Assembly (NCBI GenBank): GCA_943789025.1
Contig: CALSSN010000005.1
Coordinates: 1 to 64,000, forward strand
Length of the DNA stretch: 64,000 bases
From: an uncultured Verrucomicrobiales bacterium
GTDB taxonomy: Bacteria; Verrucomicrobiota; Verrucomicrobiia; Verrucomicrobiales; DEV007
Reading direction: 5' to 3'
Position 1 is the first letter of the stretch. Each line of letters starts with the position of its first letter. A program made the position numbers and the translations under genes. The notes under the pieces were generated by a model that was not told the origin of the DNA, made no database searches, and worked only from the letters and a program-made list of their open reading frames with translations. Below are positions 37,375 to 47,704 of this stretch, piece after piece.

Positions 37375-40300
37375 ATGAAGCGCATCCTGCATCACCCTGA
37401 AGAGCCCAAGACGGGTAAGCGCTACTGGCGCAGCCTCTCCGAGTTCGAGAAGGATGAGGCGTTCAGCCGCCACCTTGAGCGTGAGTTCCCAGATGGTACT
37501 GGTGAGCTCAGTGAAGTTGAAGTCGGAGATACCCGGCGTCGCTTTATGAAGCTGATGGGTGCGAGCACTGCAGTTGCCGGGCTGGGGCTCGTTGGATGCC
37601 GTCGGCCGGAGAAATATATTCTGCCTTACAGCAAGCATGTGGAGTGGGTGATTCCAGGAAAGCCGTTTGTTTTATTCGACAGCGATGCCTTCTCCGTATG
37701 GTTGCATCCCGCTTGTTGCCACAGTCCACGAAGGACGGCCGACCCATTTGCAGGGGAATCCTTTGCACCCACTGAGTAATGGAGGTGCGGATTCTTTTGC
37801 CAGCTCATCGATTCTGGATCTTTATGATCCCGATCGCCTCCGGGAGGTTCGTCGTGGCGGGGAAGCCGGCCTGGGACAGACGATTTTGACGCGTTTATTG
37901 AAAAGTTGCGCTCGCAGATGTCGGCAACGCGAGGTGAAGGGGTAGGGGTCTTGACCGGGCACCACGACTCGCCCACTCGGCAACGTCCTTTTGGGGGAGG
38001 TGAAAGCAGCTTTCCCGGAGCTGAAGTTGTACGAACACGAGCCGGTCTCGAGGGGGAGTCACATCGAGGCGACCGAGGCAGTCTTCGGAGTAGGAGCCCG
38101 TCAAAACCGTCGCATCGATCGTGCAGAAAAGATTCTGTCCTTGGACGCTGATTTCTTGGGCCTTGAAAAGCTCAGCTCGCTTTTCAGAAGCTGATTTCGC
38201 TTCGCACAGGAATCCTGATGACGGTGAAATGAATCGTCTCTACGTGGTGGAAAATGGCTACACGCTGACCGGCGGAATGGCCGATCATCGTTTGCCTGTC
38301 AGGACCTCTGAGATTGCCTACGTCACGGCGATGCTGGCCAGGGCGGTTTCCAAGGTAACGGGAAGTGCTCTTCCCGGTGAACTCGCAGCTCTCGTCAAAG
38401 GAAAAGTCGCTGGCGCTGAAGACTGGGTTGCCCGGGTGGCAGAGGATCTAGCAGCATCTAATGGAAAGTCCGCTGGTGGTCTGCGGTGCACGCCAACCTG
38501 CGGCCGTGCAGGCAATGACGATCGCGATCAATTCGGCTCTCGGAGCTTTCGGCGCAACGATTGAGGTAGTCCAGGGAGAGCCTGCTTTGAGTGGCGTCGG
38601 CGACCTCGCACAACTCGTTGAGGACGTGCGGGATGGGAAGGGTTACAACCCTCTTCGTTCTCGACAGCAATCCGGCTCACAGTTCCCCTCACGATCTCGG
38701 ACTGGGCATCCTGCCAGAAAGAGATTCCGGAGGTGATCAGTCTTGCCCATCGAATCGACGATACTACCAAGCGGGCGACTTGGGCACTTCCGAAGGCGCA
38801 CTATCTCGAGAGTTGGGGAGATGTGAGGGCTTGCAGATGGAACTTACTCGGCGATTCAACCGATGATTCTCCCGCTCTTCGGTGGAATTTCTGAAATTGA
38901 TCTTCTGCTGGTTCTTCTTGGTCAGAAGACCTTGCAGCCCGGAGAAGTGGCCGAAGGTGAGCCGAAAGCGGAAGTGACCGATGCTGGTTTTGCTGAGGTG
39001 GAGAAAACACTGGTAAGTCTCGGGGGAAAAAGTTCTCTGCAAGCTACCCTGAAGGATGGTTTTCTCGCCGGATCCGAGTTCGGTAAGGTGGCGGGAGGAA
39101 AAGGGAAGTTGAATGCAGGGGCTTTGCAGGCTCTTGTCGGGCGCGAAGACAGTTACATGCCCGATAGCGTGGGTGGCTTTGAAGTGGTGTTCCAGCCCTG
39201 ATTCTAAGGTTTGGGATGGTCGCTACATCAACAATGCATGGCGGCAGGAGTGCCCAGATCCGATCACTAAACTGACCTGGGATAACTGCGCGATGATGTC
39301 CCCGAGAAGTTTCCGCGAGCTTGGTTTGAAGGCATCTAAGTTTGGCTTCGAAGAGCCTCAACCGATGATTGAGGTGACAGTCAATGGCCAGACTTTGGAG
39401 ATTCCTGTTCTAGAGGCACCCGGCCATGCACACAATTCCGTCACAGTAACTCTCGGCTACGGTCAGAAGCAAGGCGGTCGGGTAGGGGACGAGACAGGTT
39501 TCAATACCTATAAAATTCTTTCCTCCCAGCACCCTTATGTGGCGACTGGAGCGAAAGTAAAGATCAGCCCAAATCGTTACCTTCTCGCCACCACAGCGGA
39601 ACATTACAGCATGGAAGGTCGCGCCCTTGCTCGTGAGGGGAACCATGGATGACGTCGCTAAAGATCTCTATGCGGTGGCTCACGGTGAGGAGCCGACGGC
39701 CTTCCGTCACCAGGGAATCGATTCTCATATCCCGGAAAACGACCCGATTTATAAAGGGCAGGTAGGTCGTAAGACAGCGGATAATCCCTACGGTTTTGAT
39801 TACGAGCGCGAGCATCAGTGGGGCGATGGCCATTGACCTCAACAAGTGCATCGGTTGCACCGCTTGTCTGATTGCATGTCAGTCTGAAAACAACATCCCG
39901 GTCGTCGGGAAAGATCAGGTGATTCAGAATCGGGAAATGCATTGGATCCGGATGGATCGCTACTTTTCCACCTCAGATAACGTCGACTCGGATGCGCCGC
40001 TGGAGGAACTCGACAATCCTGAGATGCTGACTCAACCGGTGGCCTGCGTGCAGTGTGAGTCGGCCCCGTGTGAAACCGTCTGTCCAGTGAATGCCACGGT
40101 GCACACGCCAGAGGGCTTAAATGCGATGGCATACAACCGCTGCATCGGCACGCGTTATTGCGCCAACAACTGCCCGTATAAGGCCCGTCGCTTTAATTTT
40201 CTTTGATTACAACAAACGGAATCCTCTCACCAAAAAGTCTCTCCCTGTGATAGGCGAATTCAGCAACCTTTATGCTGGCCCATTGGGTGACCGTAACGAC

Positions 40301-40699
40301 CGCGGTAAAGAGGCGGTAACCGCTTTGCAGAAAAATCCGAATGTCACGGTGCGCATGCGCGGAATTATGGAGAAGTGCACCTACTGTGTGCAGCGCCTCG
40401 AGGAAGCGAAAATTAATCAAAAAATCAAGGTCAAAGGTTCTTCGAATGTTCGTATTCCCACCGACTCGGTCAAAGTGGCCTGCCAGCAGGCATGTGGAAG
40501 CGGTGCGATCACATTCGGAGACCTCGCAGACAAGAAAAGCGCGGTCAATGTGCTCAAGGTGTCGCCCAGAAACTACGAATTGTTGAAGTATATCGGAACC
40601 TTCGCTCGAACGACTTACCTGGCACGGGTCAAAAACCCAAACCCGAAAATGCCCGGTGCATCAGCAGTCGGCACCATGACAACCCAATTCAGCCACTAA
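37375..40699 (+). CDS. actB: Alternative complex III molybdopterin-oxidoreductase-like/iron-sulfur subunit, many frameshifts
   Basis: About 1100 residues when repaired, the length of a fused ActB. A Tat-type signal ([20 protein letters not shown]) follows a 50-residue lead. The catalytic-subunit-like half has recognisable pieces: [64 protein letters not shown]-free linker, [39 protein letters not shown]. The iron-sulfur half is intact over long stretches: [65 protein letters not shown] and [19 protein letters not shown]. These give the cysteines for the 4Fe-4S/3Fe-4S clusters. Shifts occur near 37700, 37830, 37960, 38170, 38480, 38680, 38850, 39200, 39640, 39830 and 40200. In known complexes the molybdopterin-like half binds no cofactor. 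Confidence 0.88.
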
Positions 40700-40747
40700 T
40701 TTCGGAAACAACTTTTCCTTCGAAAAGATTTTAAGCTTTTTCACCTC

Positions 40748-42235
40748 ATGGCAGACGCAACGCCAGCAGCAAACGACCCAGAAAAGATCATCCCGCTTGT
40801 TCTTGAGCGCGAAAATCTGGTCCTCAACCAGCGTTCTTTCGGGCTGGATCACGAACCGGGTGTGCGGAATCGTCGAAAACAGGCAACCCCTGATCTGGTG
40901 GGTCGTTTTCCTCATTTTCCTGCCGATCTGGGTGATTGGAGTTGGCGGTGGACTCACTTACCTCGTCTCGACCGGTGTCGGGGTCTGGGGGGAACAACAA
41001 CACGACCATGTGGGGCTGGCCGATCGTGAACTTCGTGTTCTGGATCGGCATCGGTCACGCAGGCACGCTGATCTCTGCCATCCTTTTCCTTACCAGGCAG
41101 GACTGGAGGACTTCAGTCAACCGGGCGGCAGAAGCGATGACAATCTTTGCCGTGATGTGTGCAGGTATCTTCCCTGCCTTTCACGTCGGGCGTGTCTGGA
41201 TGGCCTGGTATCTGGCTCCCATTCCAAATGCGAATGCCATCTGGCAGAACTTTAAGTCCCCGCTCCTTTGGGACGTCTTTGCTGTCTCGACTTACTTCAC
41301 CGTGTCCCTGATCTTCTGGTATCTTGGCATGGTGCCCGATCTGGCTACCATCAGAGACCGTTGTAAGGCAGGGATCCGCAAAACTTTGTATGGGCTCTTT
41401 TCGCTCGGTTGGCGGGGAGGGAATCGGCAGTGGCGCCACTACGAGATGGCCTACCTCCTGCTCGCCGCGTTTTCCACACCTCTGGTTCTTTCGGTCCACT
41501 CGATCGTCTCGTTTGACTTCGCTACTTCTGTGGTTCCCGGCTGGCACACGACAATCTTTCCTCCTTATTTCGTCGCGGGAGCCATTTTCGGTGGCTTCGC
41601 CATGGTGCTCACCCTGATGATCCCTTGTCGGAAGATTTTACGGTCTTCAGGACATGATTACGATGAAGCACATCGATAACATGGCCAAGATCATCTGCTT
41701 TACCGGATCGATCGTGGGGTATGCCTATCTGATGGAGCTCTTCGTCTCCTACTATTCCGCGAGCCCTTACGAGGGAGACGCTTTCCGTTTACGGACTCTT
41801 TCCGGGCCTTACGTCTGGTCCTACTGGGTCATGATGTTCTGCAATGTCGCCGCGCCCCAGGTTTTTCTGGTTCGAAAAAATGCGGCGGAATCTCTGGGTA
41901 GTGATGCTCATCTGTATGTTCGTGAACATCGGAATGTGGTTCGAGCGCTTTTGTCATCATCGTGACCACGCTTACCTCGGATGTGGCTGCCGGCTGAGTG
42001 GGGACTTTACAGCCCAAGCTGGGTGGATATCTGGACTTTCATAGGTACGATTGGGCAATTTCTCTGCCTGTTCCTGCTGTTCCTTCGATTCCTTCCCTGC
42101 ATCAATATTGCGGAAGTGAAGTGGACGAAGAAGGAAGCGGACATTCATCACGACGAGCACCCGCACCCGGGTGAGTCCACCGACGAACCAACCTTCAAGG
42201 GTCGGATCGATAATGGGGGGAGCCAGACCGCCTAG
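40748..42235 (+). CDS. actC: Alternative complex III NrfD-like membrane subunit, frameshifted
   Basis: About 495 residues when repaired. It starts [20 protein letters not shown], then helices such as [80 protein letters not shown] and [20 protein letters not shown], and a C-terminal part ending [11 protein letters not shown]. The [11 protein letters not shown] and [13 protein letters not shown] segments are conserved in ActC, which carries a quinol site together with ActB. Shifts lie near 40850, 41000, 41660, 41860 and 41980. Spacing to actB is 48 bases. Confidence 0.88.
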
Positions 42236-42310
42236 CCCCCCGCAACCAACTCAAAGCATTTCTGCTATTCACCCTTCTCTTATTTTCTTTGTTTCCTCAA
42301 GATCTCTGAC

Positions 42311-42911
42311 ATGAAGCGAGTCCACGGATATCTTGCCGAGTTCGAAAGCCCTAAGGCGCTTTACAAAGCTGCCAAGGAGGCTCACGCGGCCGGCTTTAAG
42401 AATTGGGACGTCCATTCGCCCCTATCCGATTCACGGCATGGACGCGGCGATGGGGCTGGGGGCGTTCGAAGCTCCCGCATTTCGTCTTCTTCGGCGGAGT
42501 TACAGGGCTTTCTACCGGGTTCATTCTTGCAACAGCAACCCAGGACGGATGTCTGGAAGACAGTGACCGGTATCTTTTCCAAGGTGCCGGGCTTGGACAG
42601 CATTCCTTACTCGACGATCGTTCAGGCGAAGCCGACGAACATTTTCACCACCCCGGCATTCTTCCCGGTGATCTTTGAGCTGACAGTTCTTTTCTCCGCT
42701 TTCACAACGCTCTTTGTCCTCCTTGCGCTTTGCAAACTTTCCCCGGTTCAATCATCCGCTCTTTGAATCAGAGAATTTTGCACGTGCCACGGATGATGGC
42801 TTTTTCCTCTGCATCGAGCAGCGGGACCCGCATTTTTCACGCGATACCACCCGAGAATTTCTCGAAGGGATCGGCGCAAGTAACATCGAACTCGTGGAGG
42901 AACAGGTCTAA
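42311..42911 (+). CDS. actD: Alternative complex III subunit ActD (DUF3341), frameshifted
   Basis: About 200 residues when repaired. MKRVHGYLAEFESPKALYKA is the DUF3341 opening, followed by AGFKNWDVHSPYPIHGMDAA. Then come two helices (LPHFVFFGGVTGLSTGFILA; FFPVIFELTVLFSAFTTLFV) linked by IPYSTIVQAKPTNIFTTPAF. After another shift the C-terminal part reads LPRFNHPLFESENFARATDD to EFLEGIGASNIELVEE. Shifts lie near 42420, 42540 and 42740. ActD is an integral membrane subunit with no cofactor and an assembly or structural role. It is needed for complex integrity in known systems. Confidence 0.86.
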
Positions 42912-42941
42912 GGGTCGAGGAGACGCTTTTTCAGTCAAGCC

Positions 42942-43577
42942 ATGCGCTACTTCTTCTTCATCTTTATTGTTCTTCTGGCAGGGGTTCTCCTGGCTGCGGG
43001 AACTCGCGGACACAAGTTTTCGAAACCACCCTTCGAGCTACTGCCTGATATGGATCATCAGGCGAAAATTAAATATCAAACCAGAAGTGATTTTTTCAGT
43101 GACGGCGTTGGATCTCGGCTTCCTGTGGCGCACACCCAACCAATGGGATACTCGATCCCGGCCCAGGCTGTCTCTTCATTGTCTGATGCGGAGGCAAAAG
43201 ACGCTGCTTACTTCGCAACCGGACGCTTTGGTGACTTCTGGGGGCACGGCCTCCCTGCGACGATTGAGGTCAATGAGGGGTTTCTGGCGACCGGTGCGCA
43301 GTATTATGGAATTTATTGCACGGTCTGTCATGGTGAAACGGGGAATGGGAAAGGCCCTACTTCGCAGTTCGGGATCGCCAACGCGGCGAGCTTTCATATT
43401 CCAGATTTCACCAACCCGGAAAGCCCCGCATACCGCACGGATGGCAGTATTTTTGATACGATTACCCATGGCAAGGGCCTGATGGGTTCCTATGGTGCGA
43501 ACATCACCCCCTACGAGCGGTGGGCCATTGTTGGATATATTCGCAGTCTCCAGGCAGCGGGCGCAGGTGCCCAGTAA
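42942..43577 (+). CDS. actE: Alternative complex III monoheme cytochrome c subunit
   Basis: 211 residues, intact. An N-terminal membrane anchor or uncleaved signal (MRYFFFIFIVLLAGVLLAAG) precedes FELLPDMDHQAKIKYQTRSD, a segment typical of ActE. One heme site is present, CTVCH (near residue 126), with a downstream Met ligand candidate in GKGLMGSYGANI. ActE accepts electrons from ActA and can dock the terminal oxidase. No lipobox cysteine is seen, unlike lipoprotein ActE forms. It is 30 bases after actD and 39 before actF. Confidence 0.92.
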   Translation: MRYFFFIFIVLLAGVLLAAGTRGHKFSKPPFELLPDMDHQAKIKYQTRSDFFSDGVGSRLPVAHTQPMGYSIPAQAVSSLSDAEAKDAAYFATGRFGDFWGHGLPATIEVNEGFLATGAQYYGIYCTVCHGETGNGKGPTSQFGIANAASFHIPDFTNPESPAYRTDGSIFDTITHGKGLMGSYGANITPYERWAIVGYIRSLQAAGAGAQ

Positions 43578-43616
43578 CAGTGTTTTTCTTTCCCCTTTAA
43601 GCAGTTCAACGACCCG

Positions 43617-44954
43617 ATGGCCGATCATTTCGTCTCAGTAGCCGACCTTCCCACAGATGGGGAGAAATTCGATTCCTCCAGAGTCTCGAAGTTCTCGTCG
43701 CTTTCCCTGATTGTCGGGGGAATCGGCGCGGTGGTTTCCTGGCTTCTGCTGCTTGGGGTTTTCGGAGATTTTCTCCGCGATCGTTATGCTTACAGCTACC
43801 TGTTTGCTTTTTCGGTGACCTTTTCCATCGTAATGGGCGGCCTTTTCTGGGTTCTTCTTCACCACGCGATCAATGCTGGCTGGGGTATCGCGGTGCGCCG
43901 TATCTGGGAGGGTCTCGCCCGTCTTATCCCGCTCCTCTTTCTTTTCGCTCTGCCGTTTTTCCTCCCCTCCGTCCAGGATCCCCTCTGGGAGTGGATGGCC
44001 GAGCATCGCGAGACGATTGCCCACATGGAAGAGTCGGGTGCAAGTTCTGGAGATGGGCATGCGAAAACGACTCTGCATGACGCTCTCCTGCATGAGCACA
44101 AGGTTCTCCTTGCCGAGAAAATTGGCTATCTGACGATTCCGTTCTGGACTGGACGTCTTCTCTTCTACCTCCTCGCGATGGGACTGGTTGCGCATTTCCT
44201 TCTTAAGTGGCCTCTCGATCAGGAGCGCGATGGCGAACTCCGGCACACCTTCAAGACCCGGCGCCTCGCCTGTGGCGGTCTTGTTCTCTTTGCGGTCAGC
44301 GTCAGCTTCTGGGCGATCGATTTTCTCATGGCACTCGATTATGCCTGGTATTCTACCATGTGGGGGGTCTACATTTTTGCAGGCTGTGCATGGTCGAGCA
44401 TGGCGGTTTCGATTCTTGTGCTCAATTTCCTGAAGTCGCAGGGCTACCTCCAGAAGGTGGTCACCGAAGAGCACTATCATACCATGGGGAAGCTTCTTCT
44501 CGCCTTTACGATCTTCTGGGGATACATCGCATACGACCAGTTCTTCCTGATCTGGTATGCCAATATCACCGAAGAAACCAAATTTTACCTGATCCGGAAC
44601 ACCGAGGGTTGGTATCTTGTCTCTTTGCTTCTCTTCTTCGGTCACTTCGTGATCCCGTTCTTCTGCCTGCTTTTTGTCTGGGTAAAGAAAAGTCCGAAGC
44701 TTATTGGTTTTATCTGCTGTTGGGTGATTTTCATGCATCTTGTCGACCACTACTGGATCACGATTCCAGAGCGTGGTATCAGCATCCTCGAAGAAGCTGC
44801 GGTAACCGCTCCCGGGGCGTGGATCGGAGATATTTTTGCGCTCGGAACTTTTGCCGCCTGTTTTGCTTATTTCTTTCTTCGCGGTTTGGCGAAACACAGT
44901 CTTTATCCGTGGCGTGACCCTCGTCTCCAGGAATCAGTCAATCTTCACAACTAG
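43617..44954 (+). CDS. actF: Alternative complex III NrfD-like membrane subunit ActF
   Basis: 445 residues, intact, with about ten helices (SLIVGGIGAVVSWLLLLGVF, FSVTFSIVMGGLFWVLLHHA, LIPLLFLFALPFFLPSV, LACGGLVLFAVSVSFWAIDF, LLLFFGHFVIPFFCLLFVWV). The motifs MALDYAWYSTMWGVY and TMGKLLLAFTIFWGYIAYDQ are strongly conserved in ActF, a shortened ActC paralogue. It shapes the proton path of the quinol-oxidising complex. The cytoplasmic insert between helices 4 and 5 is His-containing (GDGHAKTTLHDALLHEHK). Confidence 0.93.
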   Translation: MADHFVSVADLPTDGEKFDSSRVSKFSSLSLIVGGIGAVVSWLLLLGVFGDFLRDRYAYSYLFAFSVTFSIVMGGLFWVLLHHAINAGWGIAVRRIWEGLARLIPLLFLFALPFFLPSVQDPLWEWMAEHRETIAHMEESGASSGDGHAKTTLHDALLHEHKVLLAEKIGYLTIPFWTGRLLFYLLAMGLVAHFLLKWPLDQERDGELRHTFKTRRLACGGLVLFAVSVSFWAIDFLMALDYAWYSTMWGVYIFAGCAWSSMAVSILVLNFLKSQGYLQKVVTEEHYHTMGKLLLAFTIFWGYIAYDQFFLIWYANITEETKFYLIRNTEGWYLVSLLLFFGHFVIPFFCLLFVWVKKSPKLIGFICCWVIFMHLVDHYWITIPERGISILEEAAVTAPGAWIGDIFALGTFAACFAYFFLRGLAKHSLYPWRDPRLQESVNLHN

Positions 44955-45011
44955 AGAGAAAAGCATCCTCGCAGGGCGCAGATTAATTTTTTAAGGCTCA
45001 TTTTTACCACG

Positions 45012-45407
45012 ATGGACGAATCGCAACAGAACGACAGCTTATCGCTCCGCTTGGGCTCGATGGCCTTTTACTTTGTCGTCGCGCTCTCGTTTCCGGTAGT
45101 GCTGTTCGTCCTGAAAGGGTGTTTTGCTCCTGAACAGGGTGCGGCAGATGCGGTTCTCAAAGCTCGGATTGCAAAGGTAGCAGTCGCTGCCAAGGAGCGT
45201 CAGAAAGGGGTGGACGAAGCAACCCTCTTGAAAGTTTCCGAGAAGGTGCTGGAAAAACTGGCAACGAGTCGAGGCACGGCTACCGCGACCGTGGTTCCCG
45301 GATCGCCTACTCAACTTTCGGGTGGGGAGAAGGAAGTTTCAGAAAATCCGAAGCAGGCCCCGGAGAAAGAAAACTCTGCGAGCGAAGACAAGAAAGCTGG
45401 ATCATAG
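45012..45407 (+). CDS. Small membrane-anchored protein of the respiratory cluster
   Basis: 131 residues. One helix (residues about 16-36, MAFYFVVALSFPVVLFVLKG) is followed by a soluble, Ala/Lys/Glu-rich tail with a helical DAVLKARIAKVAVAAKERQK and a low-complexity end. No cofactor motif is seen. It sits between actF and the ccoN-like gene on the same strand with short gaps, so it is probably an accessory subunit or assembly factor. I do not recognise a family. Confidence 0.7.
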   Translation: MDESQQNDSLSLRLGSMAFYFVVALSFPVVLFVLKGCFAPEQGAADAVLKARIAKVAVAAKERQKGVDEATLLKVSEKVLEKLATSRGTATATVVPGSPTQLSGGEKEVSENPKQAPEKENSASEDKKAGS

Positions 45408-45463
45408 ACTCCTGCTGAACAAAGTATCAATAATACCTATCCCGATCTCTTTTAGTGGAACTG

Positions 45464-46930
45464 ATGAACGCCGAACAGACAGCTGAGACCAACAAGGTTT
45501 CGCCGGAGCTTCAGGCATTGCGCGCTCGGATCGATAAGAGCGTGCGTGTCCCAGTGCTCTATTTTATTACCACCGCAGTCGCCTGGCTTGTCCTTTCGGT
45601 GTTTCTTGGCTTTATTGCCTCGGTGAAGGCCTATTACCCGGGTTTTCTCGACTGGGATGCACTGTATTTCCTGCACTACGGCCGTCTCCATCCGGCCTTT
45701 ATGAATGCGCTCATTTACGGCTGGGGTTTCCAGGCAGGAATCGGGGTGATGCTCTGGATCATGGCGCGACTCTGCAGGGCCGAACTTCCCAGTAGCCGTG
45801 TGCTGATTCTCGCTGGGCTGCTGTGGAATGTTGGCGTGACTTTCGGTGTCATTTCCATCTTATGGGGAGCGAGTAGCTCGGTCGAGTGGCTGGAGTTTCC
45901 CCGCTGGGTCTGGCCATTTCTTTTTGTCGCATATCTTTTGATCACCGCCTGGGTCGTTGCCTTGTTTAAAGCGCGGACATCGGAGGGTGTCTACATCTCG
46001 ATCTGGTATTTCCTCGGTGCCTGTTTCTGGTTCCCATGGATCTACGGAACCGCCAATATTCTTATTCATCACTTCAGCGGCGCGGCCGTCTTTGCCACCG
46101 CGACGGACAGCTGGTTTACGAGTAACCTGATCCTTCTCTACTTCGTTCCGGTCGGTCTGGGCAGCGTCTATTATCTTCTTCCCAAGGTGCTTGGCAGGCC
46201 GGTGCACAGCTATCAGCTCGCCCTGATTGGTTTCTGGATGCTGGCGGCTATCTCCGGGTGGACTGGAATGCAGAAGCTTGTCGGCGGTCCAATTCCAGCC
46301 TGGATGCCTGCTGTCAGTGCAGCTGCAACCGTCCTCCTTCTTGTTCCAGTAGGGGTTGTCGCGCTCAACCACCATCTGACCTCCGGTGGGTTTTTGGCGC
46401 TGGTTGCCGTCAGTCCCACCATTCGATTCACCGTGTTCGGGGCCATGGCTTACACCGTGATGAGCCTCACCCTGGCCGGGATGTCGCTGCTTTCGGTCAG
46501 TAAGGTCACGCAGTTCACCTTCGCGAGCGCCGGATTTAACTGTCTTGCCATCTATGCCTTCTTCAGTATGTGCATGTTCGGGGCGATCTATTTCATTCTA
46601 CCTCGGGTATCCGGGTGCGAGTGGCCTTCTGGAAAGTTGATTAGAATCCATTTCTGGTTCTCCACCTACGGGACGGTGGCTTTGATTCTCTGCCTGTTCA
46701 TCGCAGGATTCAGCCAGGGCTTCAGTGTCCAGAATCCTGAGAACTGGAACCTCAGTTTTCTCGGGCCGGTAGAGAAAGCCTCCGCATGGGTGCGAGGGAC
46801 TTCGATCGCCTGGGGGTTTCTCCTTGTTGCCAACCTTGTCTTTTTCTTTCAAGTCCTTCTCATGGCTTTCCGTCTTGGGCGGAGGGTCTCTGATGGCCCA
46901 ACCCTCTTTCCCGCTGGAGGATCCCACTAG
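45464..46930 (+). CDS. CcoN-like cbb3 oxidase subunit I lacking all canonical heme and CuB histidines
   Basis: About 488 residues from ATG 45464 (GTG 45455 possible), twelve helices, intact. The backbone aligns with CcoN: GRLHPAFMNALIYGWG, LPKVLGRPVHSYQLALIGFW, FGAIYFILPRV, IHFWFSTYGT and IAGFSQGF. The ligand positions are changed. The low-spin heme His of GRLRPLHTN is Phe here (GRLHPAFMN). The CuB His of WYGHN is Ser (WFTSN). The His pair of GPHHLHY is Gln-Lys (GMQKLVG). The two heme histidines of IGHVHAG are Ser and Gly (FASAGFN). It cannot be a normal oxygen-reducing subunit. It is followed by intact ccoO, suggesting a non-catalytic membrane partner. Comparison is from memory of CcoN sequences. 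Confidence 0.85.
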   Translation: MNAEQTAETNKVSPELQALRARIDKSVRVPVLYFITTAVAWLVLSVFLGFIASVKAYYPGFLDWDALYFLHYGRLHPAFMNALIYGWGFQAGIGVMLWIMARLCRAELPSSRVLILAGLLWNVGVTFGVISILWGASSSVEWLEFPRWVWPFLFVAYLLITAWVVALFKARTSEGVYISIWYFLGACFWFPWIYGTANILIHHFSGAAVFATATDSWFTSNLILLYFVPVGLGSVYYLLPKVLGRPVHSYQLALIGFWMLAAISGWTGMQKLVGGPIPAWMPAVSAAATVLLLVPVGVVALNHHLTSGGFLALVAVSPTIRFTVFGAMAYTVMSLTLAGMSLLSVSKVTQFTFASAGFNCLAIYAFFSMCMFGAIYFILPRVSGCEWPSGKLIRIHFWFSTYGTVALILCLFIAGFSQGFSVQNPENWNLSFLGPVEKASAWVRGTSIAWGFLLVANLVFFFQVLLMAFRLGRRVSDGPTLFPAGGSH

Positions 46931-46961
46931 ATAAGAATCCTACCGACCGACCCTGATCCTT

Positions 46962-47651
46962 ATGAACAGTCTTCGCCGTTTCACTCTCGGGCTTGCCATT
47001 ACTTTTGGTCTACCCTGGCTTGTTCTCGTCGTCGTGCCCACGTTCAAGCACGCCTCAATCGGGGCGATGGTCTATGAAGATGCCGACGGCAATCAGAAAT
47101 ACTTTCCCGAAAGCACCGTCTTCACCAATGGCCAGCTCGTTTACCAGGCGGAAGGGTGTGTCACCTGCCATACGCAGATGATTCGCCCGATGTATGCCGG
47201 GTTTGACGGGCAACGAAAAGGGTGGGGCAAAGATCAGGAAAAGCGACCAAGCCTCACACGCCCTTCGGAGGCACGAGATTATCTTCGGGAATCTTACGCA
47301 TATCTCGGAGTTCAGAGGAATGGGCCGGATTTGAGTAACGTAGGCTACCGGATTGCTGACGAGAAGTGGCATCACGCGCATCTTTATGACCCGCGGGCTG
47401 TTCATGCATGGTCAACCATGCCTTCTTTCCGTCACCTTTACCGGAAGCAGGAAATCCAGGGGGCCGGATCGGAGGACGCCGTGGCGACGAAAGGCCGCTA
47501 TGAGTATGTCCCCAGCCCGCGTGCCCGTGCCCTCGTGCAGTATTTACTTTCTCTGAAGAAGGACTCAGATGTTCCAAGTTCCAGATCAACAACTGCCGGT
47601 GAGGCTTCTTCTCCAGCACCGGCAGCTTCCCAGCCTGCGGATGGTGCGTAA
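46962..47651 (+). CDS. ccoO: CcoO-type monoheme cytochrome c
   Basis: 229 residues, intact. There is an N-terminal helix (LGLAITFGLPWLVLVVVPTF), then the CcoO hallmarks GCVTCHTQMIRPMYAGF (heme-c site), RDYLRESYAYLGVQRNGPDL and HHAHLYDPRAVHAWSTMPSF (Met ligand candidate). The C terminus is a Ser/Ala/Pro tail. In cbb3 oxidases CcoO passes electrons to CcoN; here CcoN has no hemes, so the electrons probably go to another partner such as the aa3 oxidase. It follows the ccoN-like gene by 31 bases. Confidence 0.9.
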   Translation: MNSLRRFTLGLAITFGLPWLVLVVVPTFKHASIGAMVYEDADGNQKYFPESTVFTNGQLVYQAEGCVTCHTQMIRPMYAGFDGQRKGWGKDQEKRPSLTRPSEARDYLRESYAYLGVQRNGPDLSNVGYRIADEKWHHAHLYDPRAVHAWSTMPSFRHLYRKQEIQGAGSEDAVATKGRYEYVPSPRARALVQYLLSLKKDSDVPSSRSTTAGEASSPAPAASQPADGA

Positions 47652-47704
47652 TCTTATGGAGTTCTTTTTTCAATTTCCACTGACTTTCTTTTCAGATTTG
47701 ATCC

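Noticed and set aside
45464-46930. Annotating the CcoN-like gene as a functional cbb3 oxidase or nitric oxide reductase subunit
   Set aside because: None of the heme or CuB histidines shared by these families is in place, so neither catalytic call is supportable.
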